From NCBI RefSeq assembly GCF_012034245.1, contig NZ_JAATEO010000042.1:1-37800 (forward strand): DNA of 37,800 nucleotides, read 5' to 3'. This document shows positions 15,874 to 23,695 of the stretch, piece after piece. Within the stretch, counting starts at the first letter, position 1; each line of letters opens with the position of its first letter. The translations under genes were made by a program, and so were the position numbers. Below the pieces are notes generated by a model. That model did not search any database and was not told where the DNA came from. It saw nothing but the letters and a program-made list of their open reading frames with translations. Source of the DNA: Micromonospora thermarum (lineage in GTDB: Bacteria > Actinomycetota > Actinomycetes > Mycobacteriales > Micromonosporaceae).

Positions 15874-17541
15874 TCAGCCCGGGGTGCAGAACGAGTAGAG
15901 CATCACGTACACCGGGCCGCCCTCGGCCGAGGTGTTGCCGGCCCGGTCGGTCGCGACCACCCGGACCGGGATGCGCGTGCTGTTGCCCGGGCGGGGCAGG
16001 TCGCCGATCACGCCGGTGAACACGCCCCGGCCGGCGGAACTCATCGCGATGTCGGTGGTGCGGCCGTCCAGCGTGTACCGCAGGCGTACCCGCAGGTCCC
16101 CGGCGGCGGTGCGGTCGTCGGAGGCGGTGGCGGTGACGGTGCTCGCGGTGGGGCCGTACGGGCAGCCCTTCGGGTCGAGCTCGGTGGGGCTGGCACTGAC
16201 CTTGCCGACCGTCGGGGCGGTCGTGTCCGGCGGGGGCGGCGGGCTGGTGGAGACGGTGGGTCGGGGTGCCGGCAGGGTGGTCGCCGGGGCGGTCGTCGCC
16301 GGGGCGCCCGGCTCACCCGGCGCGCCCGGGGTGCCGGTCCCACCGCCGCTCGGCGCCGCCGTCGTGGGCCCGGCGGTCGCCGTGGGGGTGGCCGTCGGAT
16401 CGGGTGTCGCGGTCGGCGCCCCGGGCGCGACGCCGGGAGCCGTCGTGACGACGGTGCCGACGGTGGGCTTCGCGTCGGCTGTCGCGACCGGCGCCCAGTC
16501 CTCCCGGGCGGCGTAGCTCAGCCCGGCGCCGCCCAGCACGACGGCCGCCGCCACGACGCCGGCCACCAGGGCCGGGCGGGCACGACCGCCGCGCAGCCAC
16601 CCCCACCGGCCGGTGCCCGAGCCCAGCGTCGTGGTCGCCACGCTGGTGGCGCCGCCGGTGCCGTCGCGGAACGGGAAGAGCGCGGCGAGCAGCGCGGCCC
16701 GGCGGGCCAGCTCCCGCAGGCCCCGCTCCTCCCACTCCGGCCCGTACGCGTCCGCCGCGACCTGTTCGAGCGCGGCGAGGAAGACCGCCGCCGGCTGGGG
16801 CCGGTCGTCCGGGCGTTTCGCCATGCCGTGCCGCAGCAGGTCGTGCACCGGCTCGGGGGCCGGGTCGGTCGGGATCGGCGCCTCCGCGTGCTGCCGGCGC
16901 AGCGTGAACAGGTCCCGCCCGTCGTACGGCGGCCGGCCGGTCAGGCACTCGTAGAAGGTGGCGGTCGCGGCGTAGATGTCGCAGGCCGGGCTGGCCGGCG
17001 CGCCGGTCCACTGCTCGGGCGCCATGTAGCGGGGTGTTCCGGAGACGGTCGCGCCGGAACCGGTGCCGGCCGGCAGGGCGATGCCGAAGTCGGCGAGCTT
17101 GCTGGCGCCCTCGGCGGTGACCAGCACGTTCTCCGGCTTGTAGTCCCGGTGCACCACGCCACGGGCGTGGGCCGCACCGAGGCCCGCCAGGGATCCCTTG
17201 AGGACGACCAGGGCCGCCTCCGGGGTGGTGGCGCCGTTGGCGCGCAGCATCTGGCGCAACGAGACACCGTTGACCAGTTCCATGACGATGGCCGCACCGG
17301 CGGGCGACTCGACGTACTCGTAGAGGCGCGACACGTGCGGGTTGTCGATCTCGGCCAGCACGCGGGCCTCGGTGCGGAACGCGTCCCGGAACGACGGCGC
17401 GTCGCCGACGGCGCCGGTCAGATACTTGATAGCCACCGGCGTGCCGGTCGCGTCGTGGACGGCGAGGTCGACCCGCCCGGACGCGCCCGCGCCGAGCTGC
17501 CGCACGGGCGTGTAACCGGACACCTGCCAGCCGGTCACCAC
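15874..17541 (-). CDS. Membrane Ser/Thr protein kinase with P/T-rich stalk and Ig-like outer domain
   Basis: The 555-residue kinase has all core motifs: GAGASGRV loop, Lys39 in VAIKYL, HRDYKPENVL with Asp133, DFG at 151-153, GTPRYMAPEQ and CDIYAATATFYECLTG. After the kinase domain (about 8-262) come a basic juxtamembrane part, a helix (about 324-344), a Pro/Thr-rich stalk with TATPDPTATPTATAGPTT (about 355-440) and an outer domain with beta strands and two cysteines (GCPYG and YSFCTPG). The latter resembles bacterial Ig-like folds (RIPVRVVATDRAGNTS). Tandem GTGs at 17541 and 17538 follow GGGGAGG; the second has the better spacing. The next gene in the operon is the TV(H/R)L repeat protein. 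Confidence 0.93.
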   Translation of the reverse strand: MVTGWQVSGYTPVRQLGAGASGRVDLAVHDATGTPVAIKYLTGAVGDAPSFRDAFRTEARVLAEIDNPHVSRLYEYVESPAGAAIVMELVNGVSLRQMLRANGATTPEAALVVLKGSLAGLGAAHARGVVHRDYKPENVLVTAEGASKLADFGIALPAGTGSGATVSGTPRYMAPEQWTGAPASPACDIYAATATFYECLTGRPPYDGRDLFTLRRQHAEAPIPTDPAPEPVHDLLRHGMAKRPDDRPQPAAVFLAALEQVAADAYGPEWEERGLRELARRAALLAALFPFRDGTGGATSVATTTLGSGTGRWGWLRGGRARPALVAGVVAAAVVLGGAGLSYAAREDWAPVATADAKPTVGTVVTTAPGVAPGAPTATPDPTATPTATAGPTTAAPSGGGTGTPGAPGEPGAPATTAPATTLPAPRPTVSTSPPPPPDTTAPTVGKVSASPTELDPKGCPYGPTASTVTATASDDRTAAGDLRVRLRYTLDGRTTDIAMSSAGRGVFTGVIGDLPRPGNSTRIPVRVVATDRAGNTSAEGGPVYVMLYSFCTPG

Positions 17542-17848
17542 CGCACCTCCCCGGGCCCGACGGGACGGGCCGGCCGGCCGCCCCGCTGGTCATTGTGGTC
17601 CGGCCGGAACCCCGGGCCATCGGCGCAACGGCTCCTTACCGGCACCGGACGTCGGTCCGGGCCGGGACCCGGAACCGGGGCGGCATTCACATGGTCGGTT
17701 ACGGACACGGCCCACTTGTAGCAGGGACGGGCAAGCCGGTGGCCCGGCGAACGCACCGGCTGCAGCGTGGGTCCAGGCCGTGACGAGCAGCGCAGATCCG
17801 CGGCCGACGACCGTGCGGACGACGACGCCGCCGGACAATTGTCAGGTT
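17542..17848. other. Intergenic region upstream of the kinase operon
   Basis: No gene is supported here. The region carries the promoter side of the minus-strand kinase operon and the downstream flank of the slipin gene. A 10-base palindrome GACAATTGTC at 17834-17843 stands just left of the slipin terminator. Short ORFs in several frames show no family resemblance. The part around 17690-17720 is relatively AT-rich and could hold the kinase promoter, but no clear boxes were found. Confidence 0.4.
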
Positions 17849-17875
17849 GCCGACGACGGCAGCATCGTCGTCGGC
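17849..17875 (-). terminator. Hairpin terminator after the slipin gene
   Basis: A perfect 10-bp stem pairs GCCGACGACG (17849-17858) with CGTCGTCGGC (17866-17875) around a 7-base loop, 31 bases beyond the slipin stop at 17907. Confidence 0.7.
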
Positions 17876-17906
17876 GCGGCGGCGCGGCGCTGGTTGACGC
17901 GGGCAG

Positions 17907-18779
17907 CTACGACGACCGTTGCGGGCTGCCGCGCCGGTGGCCGTCGCCAGTCAGGCGCCCGGCTTCGACGGGTGCCGCGGTCACGTCGGCCGGCGGCCCC
18001 GGCTCGGCCTCCGCACCGGTACGTCCGAGCTTGTCGAAGAAGCGCAGCAACTCCACCGGGAACGGCATCACCAGGGTGCTGTTCTTCTCCGCCGCCACGT
18101 CCACCACGGTCTGCAACAGCCGCAACTGGAACGCCCCAGGGGTCCGGGCCATCGCCCGGGAAGCGTCGGCGAGCCGGCGGGACGCCTGGTACTCGCCGTC
18201 CGCGGCGATCACCCTGGCCCGCCGCTCCCGTTCCGCCTCGGCCTGGCGGGACATCGAGCGCTTCATCCCCTCGGGCAGGGCGACGTCCTTGACCTCCACC
18301 CGTTCGATCAGCAGCCCCCACGGTTTCTCCGTCGGCGCGTCGATGACCGCCTTCAGCTCGGCGTTGATCTTGTCCCGGTTGCTGAGCAGGGTGTCCAGGT
18401 CGGCCTTCCCGATGACCGATCGCAGCGCGGTCTGCGCCACCTGGCGTACGGCCGAGGGGTAGTCGTGCACGTTGACGAGGGCCTTCACCGGGTCGACGAC
18501 CCGGTAGTAGACCACGGCGTCGACGGTGAGTGTCACGTTGTCGCGGGTGATGGCACCCTGCGCCGGTACGCCCATCACGACGGTCTGCATGCTCACCCGG
18601 ACCATCCGGTCGGCGATCGGGATGATGAACCGCAGTCCGGGCTCGCGGACCGGCGACACCACCCGGCCGAACCGGAACACGACGCCGCGCTGGTACTGCT
18701 GGACCAGCCGGATGCTCAGCACGCCGACGAGAGCCAGCACGGCAAGCACGATCACCACGCCGACGACGGTGGCTCCCAT
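17907..18779 (-). CDS. SPFH domain slipin (stomatin-like) protein
   Basis: Slipins are membrane-edge scaffold proteins of the SPFH/band 7 superfamily. The 290-residue protein has one N-terminal membrane helix (about 4-24) and then the SPFH domain: VQQYQRGVVFRFGRV, EPGLRFIIPIADRMVRVSMQ, TRDNVTLTVDAVVYYRVVDP, LRSVIGKADLDTLLSNRDKI and VEVKDVALPEGMKRSMSRQ. A charged coiled-coil stretch AEAERERRARVIAADGEYQA follows. The Pro/Ala-rich C-terminal tail is variable. An NfeD-like partner, usual for one slipin branch, is not next to it, which places it in the partner-less group. A terminator follows directly. Confidence 0.93.
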   Translation of the reverse strand: MGATVVGVVIVLAVLALVGVLSIRLVQQYQRGVVFRFGRVVSPVREPGLRFIIPIADRMVRVSMQTVVMGVPAQGAITRDNVTLTVDAVVYYRVVDPVKALVNVHDYPSAVRQVAQTALRSVIGKADLDTLLSNRDKINAELKAVIDAPTEKPWGLLIERVEVKDVALPEGMKRSMSRQAEAERERRARVIAADGEYQASRRLADASRAMARTPGAFQLRLLQTVVDVAAEKNSTLVMPFPVELLRFFDKLGRTGAEAEPGPPADVTAAPVEAGRLTGDGHRRGSPQRSS

Positions 18780-18870
18780 GGCACCCCCGATCCGGTACGA
18801 CTTCCCGGCGGCCCTTTCCCGCTGCGGCGGCGGTTAGTCCTCCGGAATCCGGAGCGGGACGCCGGGGTCG

Positions 18871-20700
18871 TCAGGGACGGGCGTCGAGCAGCCGGTCCAG
18901 GTTCACGGCGGTGCTGATCAGCGACAGATGGCTGAAGGCCTGCGGGAAGTTGCCCGCCTGCGCACCGCTGGGGGCGATCTCCTCCGCGTACAGGCCGAGC
19001 GGGTTGGCGTACGTGAGCATCTTCTCGAAGGTCAACCGGGCGTCGTCGAGCCGGCCGGATTCGGCGAGGGCCTGCACGTACCAGAACGTGCACATCGTGA
19101 AGGTGGCCTCGTCGCCGGCCAGACCGTCCGGTGACGCGTCGGGGTTGTAGCGGTAGACGAGACTGTCGGAGACGAGTTCGGCGTCCATGGCCCGCAGGGT
19201 CGACTGCCACATCGGGTCGGTCGGCGTCACGAAGCCGACCGACGGCATGGCCAGCAGAGCGGCATCCAGGACGTCGCACGCGTAGTGCTGCACGAAGGCA
19301 CCGCGGCCGGGGTGGAAACCCCGGGTCATGATCTGGTCGTAGACGGCGTTGCGGGAGGTGGCCCACCGGTCCGTGTGGGCGGGCCGGCCGTGGCGGTCCG
19401 CGAGGCGGATGGCCCGGTCGAGCGCCACCCACGTCATCAGCCGCCCGTACGTGTAGTCCTGGGGGCCGGCACGGCTCTCCCAGATCCCGTCCTCCGGTTG
19501 GTCCCAGTTCTCGCAGAGCCAGTCCACCATGCGAACGATGCGCCCCCACGATTGGTGGGAGCTCTTCAAACCATGGCCGTCCGCCAGATGGATGGAATTG
19601 AGAGCCTCGCCGTAGATGTCCAGTTGCAACTGCCGTGCCGCACCGTTGCCGACCCGCACCGGTCCGGACCCGAGGTACCCCTCCAGGTGGCCCAGCACCT
19701 CCTCGGTGAGTTCGGGCGAGCCGTCGACGCGGTACATGATCTGGAGCGGCACCCCGTCCCGTTCCGCGTCCTCGACCCGATCGCCCAGCCACCCGAGAAA
19801 GCGGGCGGCCTCGTCGGTGAAGCCGAGACCCAGCAACGCGTGCACGGAGAACGACGCGTCGCGGATCCAGGTGTAGCGGTAGTCCCAGTTGCGTTCGCCG
19901 CCGACCTGCTCCGGCAGCCCGGCGGTGGGCGCGGCGATCAGGGCTCCGGTCGGGGCGTACGTCATGAGCTTGAGCGTCATCGCCGACCGCTCCACCATCT
20001 CCCGCCAACGCCCGGTGTACCGCGAGCGGTCGAGCCAGCGACGCCAGTAGTCGCGCGTCTCCTCCAGCATCTCCCGCACCTCGTGCGGACTGTAGGCGCG
20101 GGGCGGATCCGGCGAAGCGGTCTCCAGGACCACGCCTCCGGCCTCGCCCTCATGGAGCGTGGCGATCACACAGAGGCCCTCTTCGGTGCGCCGGCGTTCA
20201 TGCTCTTCGGACAGGCGCTCGGCGTACCGGACCCTGCTCAGGGTGAGCGACTGCGTCGGACTGCGCAGGACGGTGCCGTCGGGGTACGCCTCCACTTCGT
20301 ACGGATCGCGGCCGTAGTTGAAACGGGGCCGGCAGTCGACGCGGAACCGCATGCTGCCCCGGACCACCCGCAGCATCCGGACCAGGCGGTGACGATCGGT
20401 GGGCCGGTCTCCCGCCACCGGCATGAAGTCGACCAACTCGCCCACGCCGTCAGCGCTGAGGAACCGGGTGATCAGGATCGGAGTGCCCGGCAGGTACAGC
20501 TGCTTGCTCGTGTAGTCGACGCCGTCGGGCGAGACCTGGAAGTAGCCGCCGCGATGCCGGTCGAGCAGGCCGCCGAAGATGCTCGGCGAGTCGAAGCGCG
20601 GCGCGCAGAACCAGTCCAGGGTGCCGTTGACGCTCACCAGCGCCGCGGTCTGCAGGTCCCCGATCAGCCCGTGCGCCTCCACCGCAGGGTACGAGTCCAC
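18871..20700 (-). CDS. GH15 family glycoside hydrolase (glucoamylase/trehalase-like)
   Basis: This enzyme of about 609 residues hydrolyses alpha-linked glucosides by inversion; actinobacterial members include trehalases. The N-terminal beta-sandwich begins VEAHGLIGDLQTAALVSVNG with the family-typical LDWFCAPRFDSPSIFGGLLD. The (alpha/alpha)6 barrel contains NWDYRYTWIRDASFSVHALL, the general acid region DGIWESR, YTYGRLMTWVALDRA and the general base region GLYAEEIAPSGAQAGNFPQ. No signal peptide is seen, so it acts in the cytoplasm. Tandem GTGs at 20703 and 20700 follow GGGGAGG; 20700 has the more workable spacing. Trehalose versus maltodextrin activity cannot be decided here. It stands alone, divergent from the RraA gene. 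Confidence 0.92.
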   Translation of the reverse strand: MDSYPAVEAHGLIGDLQTAALVSVNGTLDWFCAPRFDSPSIFGGLLDRHRGGYFQVSPDGVDYTSKQLYLPGTPILITRFLSADGVGELVDFMPVAGDRPTDRHRLVRMLRVVRGSMRFRVDCRPRFNYGRDPYEVEAYPDGTVLRSPTQSLTLSRVRYAERLSEEHERRRTEEGLCVIATLHEGEAGGVVLETASPDPPRAYSPHEVREMLEETRDYWRRWLDRSRYTGRWREMVERSAMTLKLMTYAPTGALIAAPTAGLPEQVGGERNWDYRYTWIRDASFSVHALLGLGFTDEAARFLGWLGDRVEDAERDGVPLQIMYRVDGSPELTEEVLGHLEGYLGSGPVRVGNGAARQLQLDIYGEALNSIHLADGHGLKSSHQSWGRIVRMVDWLCENWDQPEDGIWESRAGPQDYTYGRLMTWVALDRAIRLADRHGRPAHTDRWATSRNAVYDQIMTRGFHPGRGAFVQHYACDVLDAALLAMPSVGFVTPTDPMWQSTLRAMDAELVSDSLVYRYNPDASPDGLAGDEATFTMCTFWYVQALAESGRLDDARLTFEKMLTYANPLGLYAEEIAPSGAQAGNFPQAFSHLSLISTAVNLDRLLDARP

Positions 20701-20887
20701 CACGCCTCCCCGTGTTCTCGCGACCCCGGACTACCCCGGCTCGGGCCGCACACACCTCGCGACCGGCCGGCCGCCGTGCTCCCGTCCCCCCGTCGCGCGG
20801 GAGCCAGCGGCCGGACATTGGATCTCGCTCTCCCCCCGCCGCCCGTCCCTACGATGTGTGGTCGACCGCACCGAGGGGAGACGTCGG

Positions 20888-21580
20888 ATGCCGGAGCCGT
20901 TCACCGACCTGTCCACGCCGTTGGTGGCCGACGCGTGCGTACGGCTGGGCGTGCCGCTGCGGGCCGCGCCCGCCGGGATCCGGCCGGTCGTCGCCGGCCA
21001 GCGCCTCGCGGGGCGGGTGCTGCCGGTCCGCCACCACGGGAGCGTCGACGTCTTCCTGGAGGCGTACACCCGGGCGGCGCCCGGTGACGTGCTGGTGATC
21101 GACAACGCCGGGCGGACGGACGAGGCCTGTGTGGGCGACCTGGCGGTGCTGGAGGCCGCGGCGGCCGGGGTCGCCGGGCTGGTGGTGTGGGGCCTGCACC
21201 GCGACACCCCCGAACTGGTGGAGATCGGCGTGCCGGTCTTCAGCTACGGCGCCCTGCCGCTGGGCCCGATGCGGCTCGACGACCGGACCCCCGAGACGCT
21301 GACCAGCGCCCGGGTGGGCCCGCACGTGGTCGACACCGCGGATCTGGTGCTGGCGGACGACGACGGGGTGCTGTTCGTCCCGGCCGACCGGGCGGACGAC
21401 GTGTCCGCGACGGCGGAGCGGATCCGCCGCACCGAGCGCGTCCAGGCACAGCGCATCCGGGCCGGCGAGACGCTGCGGGAGCAGACCGCCTTCGCGGAGT
21501 ACCTGGCCCGCCGCGACGCCGACCCGGCGTACACGTTCCGGGCGCACCTCCGCCGCGTCGGCGGGGCGATCGAGGAGTGA
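20888..21580 (+). CDS. RraA-like / HMG aldolase family protein
   Basis: This family includes class II 4-hydroxy-4-methyl-2-oxoglutarate aldolases and RNase E regulator RraA. The 230-residue protein has the family core LSTPLVADACVRLG, GDVLVIDNAGRTDEACVGDL, AGVAGLVVWGLHRDTPEL and VFSYGALPLGP, followed by a C-terminal helical part. The catalytic Arg-Asp pair (HRDT) is present, but the preceding acidic position usually read DG is WG. The C-terminal region ADLVLADDDGVLFVP is typical. The ATG at 20888 has GAGGGGAG upstream. The aldolase substrate is unknown, and a pure RNase E regulator role is less likely in an actinobacterium. Confidence 0.85.
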   Translation: MPEPFTDLSTPLVADACVRLGVPLRAAPAGIRPVVAGQRLAGRVLPVRHHGSVDVFLEAYTRAAPGDVLVIDNAGRTDEACVGDLAVLEAAAAGVAGLVVWGLHRDTPELVEIGVPVFSYGALPLGPMRLDDRTPETLTSARVGPHVVDTADLVLADDDGVLFVPADRADDVSATAERIRRTERVQAQRIRAGETLREQTAFAEYLARRDADPAYTFRAHLRRVGGAIEE

Positions 21581-21662
21581 CGGATCCGCAGGTACGGCGG
21601 CACGTGAGGGTGGTCATAACGGCTGGACGGGGCACCGTCACGCGCTGCTAGTCTCGGCCCCA

Positions 21663-21778
21663 GGTCATGAGCGCCAGCGCGAAGCCCCGGCTTGCTGGCC
21701 GGCAACCCTCGTCCACGTAGGGGTGCCCCGGGTGAAGACCGGGCACCGGAGCAGGCTCCGGTGCAAGCGTGGCCTGGC
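21663..21778 (+). promoter_or_regulatory. SAM-IV riboswitch
   Basis: The sequence matches from memory the actinobacterial SAM-IV consensus almost base for base: GGTCATGAGCGCCAGCG, GAAGCCCCGGCTTGCTGG, CCGGCAACCCTC and GGGGTGCCCCGGGTGAAGAC. A strong 9-bp hairpin follows (GCACCGGAG at 21743-21751 with CTCCGGTGC at 21756-21764), then the closing AAGCGTGGCCTG. SAM-IV binds S-adenosylmethionine and lowers expression of sulfur amino-acid genes. It stands 33 bases before a leader peptide and upstream of an amino-acid ABC importer, so the transporter is inferred to bring in methionine or cyst(e)ine. A covariance-model search was not possible here. Confidence 0.9.
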
Positions 21779-21781
21779 ACC

Positions 21782-21806
21782 CCAGGTCAGCACCGACCTG
21801 GAGGAG
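21782..21806 (+). promoter_or_regulatory. Expression-platform hairpin abutting the leader-peptide SD
   Basis: CCAGGTC (21782-21788) pairs with GACCTGG (21795-21801) around a 6-base loop. The right arm's last base is the first base of the GAGGAG SD (21801-21806) of the leader ORF. It follows the SAM-IV aptamer directly and is well placed to couple ligand binding to ribosome access. Confidence 0.55.
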
Positions 21807-21810
21807 AGCC

Positions 21811-21900
21811 ATGCCCGTCCGTATCGTCGCCCCGCCGCCGGCCCTGACCCGGCGCCGTCATGTCGACATGATGCGGGTCTGCAGCGCCGCGTGTAGCTGA
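21811..21900 (+). CDS. 29-residue sulfur leader peptide
   Basis: This short ORF (ATG 21811, TGA ends 21900) has GAGGAG upstream and ends ALTRRRHVDMMRVCSAACS. It fits the actinobacterial leader-peptide pattern of R-x-H-V/I-D followed by R-V-x-S-A-x-C near the end, found ahead of sulfur-assimilation and sulfur amino-acid transport genes. Two Cys codons (24 and 28) and two Met codons (20, 21) lie close to the stop, as expected for a peptide whose ribosome stalls on shortage of charged tRNA. It lies between the SAM-IV aptamer and the binding-protein gene, whose start is 103 bases beyond its stop. Confidence 0.85.
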   Translation: MPVRIVAPPPALTRRRHVDMMRVCSAACS

Positions 21901-22003
21901 GCGCCCCACTCCCTCGCACCGAACCTTCCCAGCGGTCCGCCCAACGGCGCACCGCCGGCGGCGCACGCCCGTGCCCGCCCGGACAACCCTCTCGGAGACA
22001 CCT

Positions 22004-22876
22004 GTGCGATTCCTACCTGCCCTGACCCGGGCCGCCGCCCTCACCGTCGCCGCCGTAATCGGCGCCGCCACCCTCACCGCCTGCGGCGGTGACGACGCCG
22101 CCGGCGCGGCGGACAACCCCTACGACCTGCTCCAGCCCGGCGTGCTGCGGGCCGGCACGCTCACCGACGCGCCGCCGAACGTCTACCTGAAGGACGGGAA
22201 GTTCACCGGCTTCGACAACGACCTGCTGGTCGCGGCGGCCGCGAAGATCGGCCTGAAGGTGGAGTTCGTCGGCACCGACTTCTCGGCGCTGCTCTCCCAG
22301 GTCGCCAACCGCAAATTCGATGTCGGAAGCTCGTCGATCACCATCACCGAGGCGCGGAAGAAGACCGTCGACTTCGGCAACGGCTACGACTTCGGCTACT
22401 TCGGACTCGACGTGCCGGCCGGCTCCCCCATCACCGGCTTCGACCAGCTCAAGGGCAAGCGGGTGGTGGTCGTCCAGGGCACCGTACAGGACGACTACGC
22501 CACCCGGGAGGGCCTCGACCCGGTGCGGGTGCCGGACTACAACGGCGCGATCAACCAGCTCAAGGCGGGCACCGCCGACGCGTGGATCGCCCCGGCGGAG
22601 ATCGGCGACACGTCGGCCGCGGAGAGCAACGGCAAGATCAAGGTGGCGGCCAAGGAACTCAGCCCGGCCCCGACCGCGTACGCGTTCGCCAAGGACAACG
22701 ACAAGCTGCGCGAGGCCCTGGACAAGGCGCTCGACGAGGTGATCGCCGACGGCACCTGGAGCCGGCTACAGGCCCAGTACTACCCGGGTCGGCCGGTCCC
22801 CGCCGACTTCAAGCCGGGCAGCGGCACGGTCGCGGTCCCGGCCGCGCCGACCGCGTCGGCGTCGGCCACCTCCTGA
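22004..22876 (+). CDS. Amino-acid ABC transporter substrate-binding lipoprotein (SBP family 3)
   Basis: The 290-residue lipoprotein has a signal peptide with lipobox LTAC (Cys27) and a full family 3 binding fold: GVLRAGTLTDAPPNVYLKDG, FTGFDNDLLVAAAAKIGLKV, FDVGSSSITITEARKKTVDF, KRVVVVQGTVQDDYA and DEVIADGTWSRLQAQYYPG. It ends in an Ala/Ser-rich tail. The GTG at 22004 with GGAG seven bases upstream is preferred to an ATG at 21971, because the signal peptide then has normal length. It is the first gene of a three-gene importer under the SAM-IV riboswitch and Cys-type leader. The ligand is thus inferred to be methionine, cystine or a related sulfur compound; the polar-amino-acid family alone would not say so. 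Confidence 0.92.
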   Translation: MRFLPALTRAAALTVAAVIGAATLTACGGDDAAGAADNPYDLLQPGVLRAGTLTDAPPNVYLKDGKFTGFDNDLLVAAAAKIGLKVEFVGTDFSALLSQVANRKFDVGSSSITITEARKKTVDFGNGYDFGYFGLDVPAGSPITGFDQLKGKRVVVVQGTVQDDYATREGLDPVRVPDYNGAINQLKAGTADAWIAPAEIGDTSAAESNGKIKVAAKELSPAPTAYAFAKDNDKLREALDKALDEVIADGTWSRLQAQYYPGRPVPADFKPGSGTVAVPAAPTASASATS

Positions 22877-22921
22877 CGGCGTACGGATGACGAGCGAGCG
22901 GGGCGGTAGGAGAGGCGACTG

Positions 22922-23695
22922 ATGGATCCGTTGAGCACCCTGTGGGAGACCTTCTTCGACTGGGACTCCATGCGCGAGGCGCTGCCCGAGATGCTGACCG
23001 TCGGGCTGCCCAACACGCTGATCCTGGCGGTCTCCGCCGCCCTGCTCGGCTCGGTGCTGGGCATGCTGCTGGCGGTCGCCGGCATCTCGCGTACGCGATG
23101 GTTGCGCTGGCCGGCCCGCGTCTACACCGACGTCTTCCGCGGCCTGCCGGCGGCGGCGACGATCCTCCTGATCGGCGTCGGCCTGGCGCCACTGGGGATG
23201 GAGGTGTGGGGCCCGAACCCGTACCCGCTCGGCATCCTGGCGCTGTCGCTGATCGCGGCGGCGTACATCGGGGAGATCTTCCGCTCCGGCATCCAGTCGG
23301 TGGAGGCCGCCCAGGTGGAGGCCGCCCGGGCCCTGGGCTTCTCGTGGGGCGAGGCGATGCGGGTGGTCATCATCCCGCAGGGGGTGCGCCGCGTGCTGCC
23401 CGCGTGGGTCAACCAGCTCATCGCGCTGATCAAGGACTCCAGCCTGGTGTACTTCCTCGGCCTGCTGGCCAGCCAGCGGGAGCTGTTCCGGATCGGCCAG
23501 GACTACGCGGCGAACACCGGCAACCAGTCGGCGCTGCTGCTGGCCGGCCTGTTCTACCTGGCGCTGACCGTGCCACTGACCCATGCGGTCAACTGGATCG
23601 ACCGGCGGCTGCGGCACGGACGTCCCGCCGGCGCACCCGGCGACGAGGACGACGACCTGACGCTCGCCGGCGCGGTGGAGGGGAGTCCACGATGA
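22922..23695 (+). CDS. Amino-acid ABC transporter permease (HisM/GlnP type)
   Basis: The 257-residue permease has about five membrane segments with the polar-amino-acid family signature near the start (MLTVGLPNTLILAVSAALLG) and DVFRGLPAAATILL. The ATPase-docking EAA loop is QVEAARALGFSWGEAMRVVIIPQGVRRVLP, followed by LIALIKDSSLVYFLGL. Only one permease gene is present, so it probably works as a homodimer. The hydrophilic tail carries DEDDDLT. The stop overlaps the ATPase start by ATGA. The order binding protein, permease, ATPase is standard for this importer class. Confidence 0.93.
   Translation: MDPLSTLWETFFDWDSMREALPEMLTVGLPNTLILAVSAALLGSVLGMLLAVAGISRTRWLRWPARVYTDVFRGLPAAATILLIGVGLAPLGMEVWGPNPYPLGILALSLIAAAYIGEIFRSGIQSVEAAQVEAARALGFSWGEAMRVVIIPQGVRRVLPAWVNQLIALIKDSSLVYFLGLLASQRELFRIGQDYAANTGNQSALLLAGLFYLALTVPLTHAVNWIDRRLRHGRPAGAPGDEDDDLTLAGAVEGSPR

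Noticed and set aside
15064..17721. Plus-strand frame of 885 codons opposite the second kinase operon
   Set aside because: It is antisense to two well-supported genes, with low-complexity G/R/V/A composition and no domain motif.
17780..17910. Plus-strand frame with DNCQVADDGSIVVGAAARRW, a possible small gene
   Set aside because: It runs through the slipin terminator hairpin and then antisense to the slipin gene. The protein-like look comes partly from the GC-rich hairpin.
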